A stretch of 38,251 nt of DNA from contig CALVZK010000001.1 of the NCBI GenBank assembly GCA_944372505.1, positions 449,185 through 487,435 on the forward strand. Direction: 5' to 3'. The notes below the pieces were generated by a model. The model had not been told where the DNA came from. It saw nothing but the letters and a program-made list of their open reading frames with translations, and searched no databases. Shown here piece by piece: positions 1 through 7,290 of the stretch. Every line of letters starts with the position of its first letter. Within the stretch, counting starts at the first letter, position 1. The DNA is from an uncultured Clostridia bacterium. Lineage in GTDB: Bacteria > Bacillota > Clostridia > Christensenellales > UBA1242. The translations under genes were made by a program, and so were the position numbers.

Positions 1-433
1 TTTCTTCCATGTCTTCTATACTGAAATCTTGCTCATTTTTTAATCTGTTATAATTTGATAAATTTTCGTTTGGCTGGGAACAATATCCTATTAAAGCAAA
101 AATTGCTGATAATATATTGATTGCCAAAAAGCACAAAACAATAGCAGTTAAAATTGCCCCTGACCTTTCTTTTACCTTGTCGAAACTATATGATGAATAC
201 CTCATAAAAGTTACGCTACAAAATATTCCTATCGCTAATGCACAAATTCCCAGTGCTATTAAAACTAACATGCCTGATTTCATTGCTTGTAAATCTTGTT
301 GTGTCATTCCCTCAACAAAATTTTCTGCATTAGAAACACCTACAATTCCGACAATAATAATGATAAAATAAACAGCACATGAGACAATTGACAAAATTCC
401 ACTTACTAAAAACCAATAATTTTTTCTTTCCAT
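1..433 (-). CDS. Membrane protein of unknown function (3' end cut by window)
   Basis: This reading frame lies on the minus strand and runs off the window at position 1, so 144 N-terminal residues are visible. It starts at ATG 433-431 after a good ribosome binding site (AAGGGGG), one base beyond the rpe stop, so it is the last visible gene of the rpe operon. Three hydrophobic stretches, near residues 8-27, 46-66 and 80-100, predict membrane helices. Between the first two is a polar loop (NAENFVEGMTQQDLQ), and a polar segment follows the third. It begins MERKNYWFLVSG. I do not recognise a family. The position after rpe fixes its transcription but not its function. Confidence 0.7.
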   Translation of the reverse strand, partial: MERKNYWFLVSGILSIVSCAVYFIIIIVGIVGVSNAENFVEGMTQQDLQAMKSGMLVLIALGICALAIGIFCSVTFMRYSSYSFDKVKERSGAILTAIVLCFLAINILSAIFALIGYCSQPNENLSNYNRLKNEQDFSIEDMEE

Positions 434-434
434 T

Positions 435-1097
435 TTACCCCCTTAAAACTTCAATAGCTTTAAATTTATCTTGAGAATTATAAACAAAACTTCCACTTAC
501 TAAAATATCTGCCCCTCTATCAATAATCTCCTTACAATTTTCGTTATTAATTCCACCGTCAACTTCAATTTTATAGTGATAATTGTTCGACTGTCTTAAT
601 TGATCTAATTGTGAAATACTATCTAAAATTCCATTTAAAAATTTTTGTCCGCTCTCTCCAGGCTCTACACTCATAATTAAAAAAACATCAACAGCATAAG
701 CAAATATTTTAATTTCTTTTATAGAAGTTTCTGGTTTGAATGATAAGCCCGCCAAAAGTCCCGCTTTTTTTATTTTCTTAATACATTCAACTATATCTTC
801 TTTATTCTTAAAAGCTTCATAATGAATAGTTATTATATTTGAACCCGCTTTAATATAATCGTCAATAATATCTTTAGGTTCTTTACACATCAAATGAACA
901 TCAAGCATTATTAAACTGTTTTGATTGATGTTGTTTACAAGATTGTAATCAAAAGTTTTATTTGAAACAAATTTTCCGTCCATGATATCACAATGTAAAA
1001 AATCTGCTTTACCTTGCATGAATTTCGCATAATCAATTACTTCTTGATAATCTTTTATAGGATCGGTAGAAACACTAACATAAATATTTTTTTTCAT
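435..1097 (-). CDS. rpe: Ribulose-phosphate 3-epimerase
   Basis: 220 residues, the usual family length. The enzyme interconverts ribulose 5-phosphate and xylulose 5-phosphate in the non-oxidative pentose phosphate pathway (cytosol). The TIM-barrel landmarks are present: metal ligands H35 and D37 in FLHCDIMDG, H68 in LDVHLM, and D180 in IEVDGGI. The phosphate-binding stretches MSVEPGESGQKF (about 143-153) and VSGSFVY (about 200-206) also fit. The E in VEPGESGQ replaces the more usual N, a small deviation. The RBS is AAGGGG before the ATG. It starts 9 bases after the rsgA stop, matching the rsgA-rpe order of Bacillus. Related hexulose or allulose epimerases share this fold, but the context favours rpe. 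Confidence 0.93.
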   Translation of the reverse strand: MKKNIYVSVSTDPIKDYQEVIDYAKFMQGKADFLHCDIMDGKFVSNKTFDYNLVNNINQNSLIMLDVHLMCKEPKDIIDDYIKAGSNIITIHYEAFKNKEDIVECIKKIKKAGLLAGLSFKPETSIKEIKIFAYAVDVFLIMSVEPGESGQKFLNGILDSISQLDQLRQSNNYHYKIEVDGGINNENCKEIIDRGADILVSGSFVYNSQDKFKAIEVLRG

Positions 1098-1106
1098 ATT
1101 TACCCC

Positions 1107-1946
1107 TTAAAACTTTTTTATATTTTTTAATTCTTGCAATATTTTTAAATAATTATAATATCTTTGATATGAAATATTCCCATCTTCGACGGCGCTAATA
1201 ACACCACAATCGCCGTCCATTTCATGCAAACAAGAACGATATTTACACTTTTCCATTGGTTTTAAAAATTCTGGATAATAACTCCCAAGTTCTCTTTCAT
1301 TAATATTACAAACTCGCCCTAGATCAAGTAAAGAAAATCCAGCAGTGTCAGCAATATAGCCATTTTTAAATTTATATAAATTTACTATTCTGGTTGTCTG
1401 TTTGCCTCTATTGATTTTTTTAGAAAGTTCACCAGTTTGCGCAAGACTGTCTTTTTTTAATGCATTTATTATTGAACTTTTTCCTACTGCACTAGCTCCC
1501 GCCATCGCACATAAGCCAAATATATTTTTTTCTATGTCATCAACATCATTTTTTAAAGCAGAAATTTTAATTATTTTGTAATAAGGTTTGTAAACATTCT
1601 CTATGTTTTTAACAAAATCTTTTGGAGCAATATCACTTTTATTAATAACAATAATCGGTTCAATACTATTAATTATGGAATAAATAATTATTTTGTCAAC
1701 TAGAATTAAATCTGGCTCAGGCACTGGGGCAATAATTATAAAAATTTTATCAATATTAGCAAGTGGTGGTCTTATCAACTTATTTTTTCTTGGTAATACT
1801 TTTGTTATTACTTGCTCAAATTCAACATTATCGCCTACAAAAATTCCCCCTTTTTTTGTTTTTCCGCTCGGCAAAAGTTGATAGATTCTATCATTACATT
1901 CCACATTAAATAAATTTGCATTTTTTGATAAAACTATTCCTTTCAT
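1107..1946 (-). CDS. rsgA: Ribosome small subunit-dependent GTPase A
   Basis: RsgA is a circularly permuted GTPase that acts in late maturation of the 30S subunit. The permuted order is visible: an N-terminal OB-like region (VGDNVEF), then G4 VINKSD, then SALK, then G1 GASAVGKSS, then G3 DTAGFS. The zinc-binding tail follows, with Cys and His in CKYRSCLHEMDGDC. I chose the ATG at 1946 (279 residues, MKGIVLSKN) because family members begin this way. A GTG two codons upstream at 1952 is also possible, and neither has a strong Shine-Dalgarno. It lies between rlmN and rpe in a minus-strand operon. In Bacillus the kinase-phosphatase pair prkC-prpC sits just upstream; here it is absent. Confidence 0.93.
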   Translation of the reverse strand: MKGIVLSKNANLFNVECNDRIYQLLPSGKTKKGGIFVGDNVEFEQVITKVLPRKNKLIRPPLANIDKIFIIIAPVPEPDLILVDKIIIYSIINSIEPIIVINKSDIAPKDFVKNIENVYKPYYKIIKISALKNDVDDIEKNIFGLCAMAGASAVGKSSIINALKKDSLAQTGELSKKINRGKQTTRIVNLYKFKNGYIADTAGFSLLDLGRVCNINERELGSYYPEFLKPMEKCKYRSCLHEMDGDCGVISAVEDGNISYQRYYNYLKILQELKNIKKF

Positions 1947-1994
1947 CTTCACTTAAATATTCTAATTTTTTTTCAATTATCTGTCAAATAAAGT

Positions 1995-3023
1995 TTAATT
2001 ATTAAAAGATAAAATCTTGTTTCTTAGTTGCCCGCACGCCCCTTCAATATCTTCTCCCATAGTGCGTCGTACGGTTGCACTTATGCCTGCCTCTTTTAAA
2101 CAATCCACAAATTTATATGCTTCAAGCCTCGTTGTTTTTTGTAAAGATCTTTCTGCTACATTATTAAGAACAATAACATTTACATGACACATAAAATCTT
2201 TTAAAAGATTTTTTAACCTGACTACATCATCTTTACTGTCATTAATTCCCTTTATCAAAGTATATTCAAAATAAATTTTACGCTTCGTCTTCTGATAATA
2301 ATCTTTACATGCCTTTATTAAATCCTTTATTAAATAACTATTTGCAATTGGCATTATAAGAGATCGCTTTTCATCTGTGGTTGCATGCAAAGATATGGTT
2401 AAAGTAATATTTAAATTTTCGTCTGCTAAATCATAAATTTTATCAACTAACCCACATGTAGAAAGAGAAATATTTCTTTCGCTAATATTTAATCCTTTAC
2501 TTGCAGTCACTAAATGTATAAATTTAATTACATTATCATAATTATCAAGAGGTTCCCCCGAACCCATTAAAACTACATTAGTAATTTTTCTTTCTTTCCT
2601 AGAGCCTCCTAAAAAACGATTAACTAGTAATAATTGTCCTAATATCTCTCCAGCAGTCAAATTTCGGGCAAGCCCTCCTAAAGTCGAAGCACAAAATTTG
2701 CACCCCATTCTACACCCTACTTGAGTAGAAAGACAAATACTATAACCATATTTATATTTCATAAGTACACATTCAACAAAATTACCATCTGAAAATTTTA
2801 TTAAAAATTTGATGGTCCCATCTTTGCTTTTTAAACTTTGAAAAATTTCATAGTTAGGATAATCTGGTGCAATAATTTCCTTTAATCCTTTAGGCAAATT
2901 TGAAATTTCGTCAACAGTCTTTGCACTATAAATGGCATCATAAAGTTGCTCCGCTCTAAAAACAGGAAGCCCTAATTTTTTTACATAAATTTGAAGTTCT
3001 TGAAAATTATAATCTGTTAACAT
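1995..3023 (-). CDS. rlmN: Dual-specificity 23S rRNA/tRNA adenine-C2 methyltransferase
   Basis: 342 residues, normal for RlmN. This radical SAM enzyme makes 2-methyladenosine in 23S rRNA (A2503) and in some tRNAs. The [4Fe-4S] motif CRMGCKFC holds C104, C108 and C111. The Cys that carries the methyl intermediate is in GACGQLR near the C terminus (C330). Other landmarks are MGSGEPLDN and the SLHA segment. The start ATG at 3023 lies inside the last codons of fmt (7-base overlap) with a GAGG site before it, indicating translational coupling. Cfr-type resistance enzymes are relatives, but the fmt-rlmN-rsgA context marks this as the housekeeping gene. Confidence 0.95.
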   Translation of the reverse strand: MLTDYNFQELQIYVKKLGLPVFRAEQLYDAIYSAKTVDEISNLPKGLKEIIAPDYPNYEIFQSLKSKDGTIKFLIKFSDGNFVECVLMKYKYGYSICLSTQVGCRMGCKFCASTLGGLARNLTAGEILGQLLLVNRFLGGSRKERKITNVVLMGSGEPLDNYDNVIKFIHLVTASKGLNISERNISLSTCGLVDKIYDLADENLNITLTISLHATTDEKRSLIMPIANSYLIKDLIKACKDYYQKTKRKIYFEYTLIKGINDSKDDVVRLKNLLKDFMCHVNVIVLNNVAERSLQKTTRLEAYKFVDCLKEAGISATVRRTMGEDIEGACGQLRNKILSFNN

Positions 3024-3928
3024 GAAACCTCTTTATTTAATATTTCACAATGGCCATTTAAAAAATCTTTTCCATTCATTGTTTTTCCGGAAGGAGATAT
3101 ACAAGATAAAATCTCTATTGCTCCATTTTTACATCCTATTAAAAATCTTTTTTTGTTATTCAAAATTGTTTTTACTTTGCACTCAATATCTTTAACATAT
3201 TGCGCCCTTAAAATTTTAAGTTTCAAATTTCCTATTTTAATAAAACAACCAACTGTTTCTGACAATGCTCTAATCTTATTAATAATTTCATTACCTGAAA
3301 ATGAAAAATCTATATCTCCATCTAACGAACTGAATTTCTTTGTATAACTTGCTTTATCATTATCTTGTTTTGTAAATTTCAAAGAATGAGTTTCTATTTG
3401 ATCAAAAACTTGTAACAATAATTCCCCGCCAATATTAGCCAACTTTTCTTCTAATTCTAAATAATACTCCTCTCCCACTAAAATTTCTTTTTGCAAAATA
3501 ATATCACCCGCATCTAACTCCTTTACAAGTTTCATTATGGTAACTCCAGTTTTTGTGTCTCCATTTAAGATGGCAGTTTGAATAGGCGATGGCCCTCTAT
3601 ATTTTGGAAGCAATGAAGGGTGAACATTTATTGAGAGTTTTATATCTAAAAAATCCTGTGGTAAAATTTGACTGAAAGAAGCAACAACAGCAACATCATA
3701 ATCAATCATTTTAATTTCTTCAATATGGTTTTTTATCTTGTCGTAGCATCTTACATTCAAATCGTTTTCAATAGCAAATTTTTTCACTACCGTAGGAGTT
3801 AATTTGTATCCTCTTCCACTTTTGCAATCTGGTTGTGTAATTACACATGACACATTTACACCTGCATCCAATATTTTTTTTAAAACAATTACCGAAAACT
3901 TTGAACTGCCCAAAAACAGTATTTTCAT
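3017..3928 (-). CDS. fmt: Methionyl-tRNA formyltransferase
   Basis: 303 residues. Fmt formylates initiator Met-tRNA using 10-formyl-tetrahydrofolate. The Rossmann start MKILFLGSS, the catalytic N101 and H103 in NVHPSLLPKYRG, and D139 in KELDAGD are present. The C-terminal OB-like domain follows (residues about 205-300). The RBS GGGAGGG precedes the ATG. Def, the enzyme that later removes the formyl group, is the next gene upstream but is separated by about 297 bases of almost pure A+T. fmt therefore probably uses its own promoter at 3946-3975. The formyl donor comes from the folate pathway, for which fhs lies at 26050. Confidence 0.95.
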   Translation of the reverse strand: MKILFLGSSKFSVIVLKKILDAGVNVSCVITQPDCKSGRGYKLTPTVVKKFAIENDLNVRCYDKIKNHIEEIKMIDYDVAVVASFSQILPQDFLDIKLSINVHPSLLPKYRGPSPIQTAILNGDTKTGVTIMKLVKELDAGDIILQKEILVGEEYYLELEEKLANIGGELLLQVFDQIETHSLKFTKQDNDKASYTKKFSSLDGDIDFSFSGNEIINKIRALSETVGCFIKIGNLKLKILRAQYVKDIECKVKTILNNKKRFLIGCKNGAIEILSCISPSGKTMNGKDFLNGHCEILNKEVSC

Positions 3929-3945
3929 TTTCCCTCCCTTATGAA

Positions 3946-3975
3946 GTATTAAAATATACCAATTTAATTTTTCAA
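3946..3975 (-). promoter_or_regulatory. Candidate promoter for fmt-rlmN-rsgA-rpe
   Basis: On the minus strand, TTGAAA (3975-3970) and TAATAC (3951-3946) are separated by 18 bases and end 17 bases before the fmt ATG. The surrounding DNA is so A+T rich that chance matches are easy, so this is only a moderate call. Confidence 0.4.
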
Positions 3976-4220
3976 TAAATTATTTTTTTTATTTTAAATT
4001 AATTTAATTAAATTTAAATTATTTTAATTTTTATATTTATTTTTTAAATTATTTTTGTTTTAATTAATTATATTTTTAATTATTTAATATTTTATTTATA
4101 TTTTTTTTTGAATTAATTTAATTAATTTCAATATTAATCCGTGATTTTAATATTTTTTTATTAATTTATTTATTATTTATTTTTAATTATTATTTTAAAA
4201 TAATTTTATAATTAAAAAAT
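3961..4220. other. Extremely A+T-rich intergenic tract between def and fmt
   Basis: About 260 bases contain only about 8 G or C. The tract is made of irregular runs of T, TTTAA and AATTAATT, with no open frame on either strand and no G+C hairpin. It splits the normally tight def-fmt pair. It could be a curved or AT-hook-binding spacer, a decayed gene, or simply drift under strong AT bias. Confidence 0.7.
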
Positions 4221-4225
4221 ATTTT

Positions 4226-4693
4226 TTAATTATTTTGATTTAAATATTCCTTTTTATCTAAACAATTATCAACAAATAATATGCCATCAAGATGATCAAC
4301 TTCATGACAAATACATCTTGCAAGCCATTTTTCTCCGGTTAAGGTAAAGTCATAACCAAATCTATCCGAAGCCTTCACGGTAATTTGACGAGGTCTTTTT
4401 ACTCGACCTCTAAAATTACCTACAGATAAACAACCCTCTTTTTCTACTTCCTCACCTTTTTTAGAAATTATAACTGGATTGATCAACTCTAAAAAAGCAT
4501 TGTTGACTTCAACAATTATAGCTCTTCTTAAAACTCCCACCTGCACAGCAGCCAATCCCATGCCATCATTTGAGTGCATGGTCTCTTTCATATCGTCTAA
4601 AAGTTCCCATAGATTTTCATCAAAATCTTTTACATCTTTTGACTTCTTCCTTAAAATAGGGTCTCCTACTTTAACAACTTTTCTTATTGCCAT
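4226..4693 (-). CDS. def: Peptide deformylase
   Basis: 155 residues. Def removes the N-formyl group from new polypeptides, using a bound metal. All three signature motifs are present: GMGLAAVQVG (residues 44-53), EGCLS with metal ligand C88, and HEVDH with ligands H130 and H134 and catalytic E131. The short C-terminal tail suits a type 1 enzyme. The RBS TAGGAGG lies before ATG 4693. It starts 8 bases after the priA stop, so priA and def are one transcript. Confidence 0.96.
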   Translation of the reverse strand: MAIRKVVKVGDPILRKKSKDVKDFDENLWELLDDMKETMHSNDGMGLAAVQVGVLRRAIIVEVNNAFLELINPVIISKKGEEVEKEGCLSVGNFRGRVKRPRQITVKASDRFGYDFTLTGEKWLARCICHEVDHLDGILFVDNCLDKKEYLNQNN

Positions 4694-4701
4694 AATACCT
4701 C

Positions 4702-6876
4702 CTAAGATAGATTTTGAGGATTTATTTCAAAATAGACATTTTCTTTACTTAATTTGTTTATTATTTTAAAAACTTCATCCTCTATTAAATCTGCGTATTG
4801 CATTTTTAAACGCATCATTATTTGATATCTAAACTTATCTTGAATTCTCTTGATCGGCGACTTCATTGCATCTAGATATACAAAAGCGTCATGAAAATTT
4901 TCTTTCAATTTTACAATTTCATTATAACATACTTTTAATGTTTCTCTTACATAATTTTCATCGTGTGAAGAAAATAAAATACGGATTATTCTCGTAAAAG
5001 GTGGAAAAAGGGATGTTTGCCTAATGTTTTCTTCTTTTCTGAAAAATCCTTTATAATCATAATTTGAGGCAAATTTATAAACATAGTGTTTTGGTGCATA
5101 AGTTTGCAGAACAACTTTCCCTTCATATTCACTTCTTCCCGCTCTACCAGCCACTTGAGTGATTAATTGAAAAGTTCTTTCGCTACTTCTATAATCAGAA
5201 TGATATAAACTTTGATCAGCATCAACAATTCCAACCAAAACCACATTTTCAAAATCATGTCCCTTTGCAATCATTTGCGTGCCAACCAAAATTGCTGGTA
5301 ATGAATTTTTGAATTCTTCTAAAATTTTTTGATGTGAATTTTTTGTTGTTGTAGTATCATTGTCCATTCTTAAGATTTTAACATCAGAAAAATATTCTTT
5401 TAATTTTTCTACTACTTGCTGTGTGCCAACAGCCCCCTTTTTTATACTTTCGCTACCACATTTTGGACATCTTGTTAAAACTTTAAATTGTTTTCCACAA
5501 TAATGACATTTCAATCTTTGATCTTCTTTATGATATACCAAAGACACGTCGCAGTCTTCGCATTTAGCGATATAACCGCAATCTCTGCATCTCATAAAAG
5601 AAGAATAACCCCTTCTGTTCAAAAAAATCATTGCTTGTTTTTTATTATTTATGACCGAAGTCAAATCAGCCAAAAGTTGAGATGAAAAAATTCCACTATT
5701 TCCCATTCTAATTTCATTCATCATATCAACAATTTGGATTTTAGGCATTTCTTTCCCATTTACTCTTACTGGCAATTCAATTAACTTATACTCGCCATTT
5801 TTTGCCTTTTCATAACTTTCAATTGAAGGAGTCGCGCTCCCTAATACTAAAGGACATTTATTATACCTTGCCCTAAATAATGCAATATCGTGCGTATTAT
5901 ATCTAGGATTGCTTTCTGAAGTATAACTTGCTTCATGTTCCTCGTCAATGATAATTATTCCTAAATCTTCTAAAGGTGCAAAAATAGCACTTCTAGCCCC
6001 AATCGCTATACGAGCTTCACCATCAAAAAGTCTATTCCATTCATCATATCTTTCTCCTGCAGATAAACCACTATGTAAAAGAGCAACCAGATTGCCAAAT
6101 CTCGATTTAAAATTAGACATTATTTGCGGTGTTAAAGAAATTTCAGGAACAAGCATAATAGCATTCTTATTTTCTAACAACACCCTCTCTATAAGATGCA
6201 TATAGACTTCTGTTTTTCCACTACCTGTTACCCCATGAAGTAAATATGTTTCATCTCCATTTATTTCTTTCAAAGCATTTTTTTGATCAAAATTTAAAAC
6301 AATCTTTTTAGATTCGGCTGATATTGTAAATGGTTGTCTATATTTTTTTATATTTTCTTTGATAATTATTCCCTTATCAAGCAAAGATTTTAAAGATGAA
6401 TAGCCAAAATTTACTAATTCATCAGCGGAAACTAATTCATTTCTATTTTTTAAATAATTAATAATTTCTTGTTGCTTCCTTGCTGTTTTTGTTAAAACGT
6501 ATTCCTTATTTTCCGCTAAACTGTAATAAGATTTATATAATGGCTTAACTTTCCCTTCTCTCATTTCACTGGTTATAAAAAGTCTTAAGATAGAAGCAAG
6601 TGTCAAATGATTTTTTTTAGCCATAAATTGCATAAGTTCAAGCATTTCTTTTTTTATGCAAGGGAAATCGTCTATAGTAGCAATTATAGGTTTTATTTTA
6701 TCTTTTTCAAAATTTGCATCTTCTTTTAATTTTATTATAAAACCTTGAACAATTCTTTTGCCAAATGGAAGACGCACGCGCATTCCCTCTTGCACATTTA
6801 AACCCGTTGGTATAGAATATTCAAATACGCGATCTGTGGCTTTTGCCTCTTGATCAATAATTACTTCTGCAAACAT
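4702..6876 (-). CDS. priA: Primosomal replication restart helicase PriA
   Basis: 724 residues. PriA recognises stalled forks and reloads the replicative helicase. The N-terminal 3'-DNA-binding domain (about 1-105) is followed by the helicase core. Walker A is GVTGSGKTEVY (K221), then the DEEH box. The zinc-binding insert has paired cysteines CRDC, CEDC, CHYC and CPKC. Motif VI is QVAGRAGR. There is no clear Shine-Dalgarno, and a promoter (6886-6914) ends only 9 bases before the ATG, so the mRNA may be nearly leaderless. It follows rpoZ and its terminator. coaBC, which separates rpoZ and priA in Bacillus, is missing here. Confidence 0.95.
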   Translation of the reverse strand: MFAEVIIDQEAKATDRVFEYSIPTGLNVQEGMRVRLPFGKRIVQGFIIKLKEDANFEKDKIKPIIATIDDFPCIKKEMLELMQFMAKKNHLTLASILRLFITSEMREGKVKPLYKSYYSLAENKEYVLTKTARKQQEIINYLKNRNELVSADELVNFGYSSLKSLLDKGIIIKENIKKYRQPFTISAESKKIVLNFDQKNALKEINGDETYLLHGVTGSGKTEVYMHLIERVLLENKNAIMLVPEISLTPQIMSNFKSRFGNLVALLHSGLSAGERYDEWNRLFDGEARIAIGARSAIFAPLEDLGIIIIDEEHEASYTSESNPRYNTHDIALFRARYNKCPLVLGSATPSIESYEKAKNGEYKLIELPVRVNGKEMPKIQIVDMMNEIRMGNSGIFSSQLLADLTSVINNKKQAMIFLNRRGYSSFMRCRDCGYIAKCEDCDVSLVYHKEDQRLKCHYCGKQFKVLTRCPKCGSESIKKGAVGTQQVVEKLKEYFSDVKILRMDNDTTTTKNSHQKILEEFKNSLPAILVGTQMIAKGHDFENVVLVGIVDADQSLYHSDYRSSERTFQLITQVAGRAGRSEYEGKVVLQTYAPKHYVYKFASNYDYKGFFRKEENIRQTSLFPPFTRIIRILFSSHDENYVRETLKVCYNEIVKLKENFHDAFVYLDAMKSPIKRIQDKFRYQIMMRLKMQYADLIEDEVFKIINKLSKENVYFEINPQNLS

Positions 6877-6885
6877 TTCTTTTAA

Positions 6886-6914
6886 AGTATATCAAAGTTT
6901 TCAATAATAATCAA
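6886..6914 (-). promoter_or_regulatory. Promoter of priA-def
   Basis: Minus strand: TTGATT (6914-6909), a 17-base spacer, then TATACT (6891-6886). Only 9 bases separate the -10 box from the priA ATG, implying a 5' leader of a few bases. Confidence 0.5.
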
Positions 6915-6940
6915 TAAAAAATAAAAGAGGCGATGCCTCT
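6911..6940 (-). terminator. Rho-independent terminator of rpoZ
   Basis: On the minus strand AGAGGC, loop ATC, GCCTCT (6940-6926) is followed by a T-rich run (TTTTATTTTTTA). It lies 13 bases past the rpoZ stop and overlaps the -35 region of the priA promoter. Confidence 0.7.
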
Positions 6941-6953
6941 AATATTTTAATTT

Positions 6954-7151
6954 TTAAATTTTGTTAGACTTTACTTTCCCCTCAACAATTTCTTCACAAG
7001 CAATTGTTATTGCTTTTTTGTCTTGGTCAGCAAGTTCTAATCGTCTAATACTTTCAATTTCTTTTGCTCTCTTTGTAATTAATGTACAAAGAATGTATCT
7101 ATTATTATCAGTTTTATCCAAAAGTTTGTCAATAGATGGTTCAATCATCAT
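6954..7151 (-). CDS. rpoZ: DNA-directed RNA polymerase omega subunit
   Basis: 65 residues from the chosen ATG. Omega helps assemble and stabilise RNA polymerase. The typical N terminus IEPSIDKLLDK, followed by N-R-Y-x-L and TKRAKEIE, and the helix ending ACEEIVEGKV are seen. A GTG at 7160 would add three residues. The ATG at 7151 is preferred because a GAGGTG site sits about 8 bases before it, and the next codon is also ATG. It lies at the head of the priA-def-fmt block, as in many Firmicutes, although gmk is not upstream; ppdK is there instead. Confidence 0.88.
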   Translation of the reverse strand: MMIEPSIDKLLDKTDNNRYILCTLITKRAKEIESIRRLELADQDKKAITIACEEIVEGKVKSNKI

Positions 7152-7183
7152 AATAATCACCTCGAAATCAATTTTGCAAAAAA

Positions 7184-7212
7184 ATTATAGCATAAAGAAA
7201 TTTTCTTGTAAA
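7184..7212 (-). promoter_or_regulatory. Promoter of rpoZ
   Basis: Minus strand: TTTACA (7212-7207), a 17-base spacer, and TATAAT (7189-7184) preceded by TGC, an extended -10. It gives a leader of about 30 bases with the RBS. Confidence 0.7.
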
Positions 7213-7235
7213 GTGTTTTTTAAACAATTTATTCA

Positions 7236-7267
7236 TATTAAAAAAGTCGCCTCAAATGAAGCGACTT
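7236..7267 (-). terminator. Rho-independent terminator of ppdK
   Basis: On the minus strand AAGTCGC and GCGACTT (7267-7244) form a stem over a 10-base loop that can pair further with one mismatch, followed by TTTTTT. It lies 23 bases beyond the ppdK stop. Confidence 0.75.
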
Positions 7268-7290
7268 AATTTGTTTTTTAATATTAAAAA

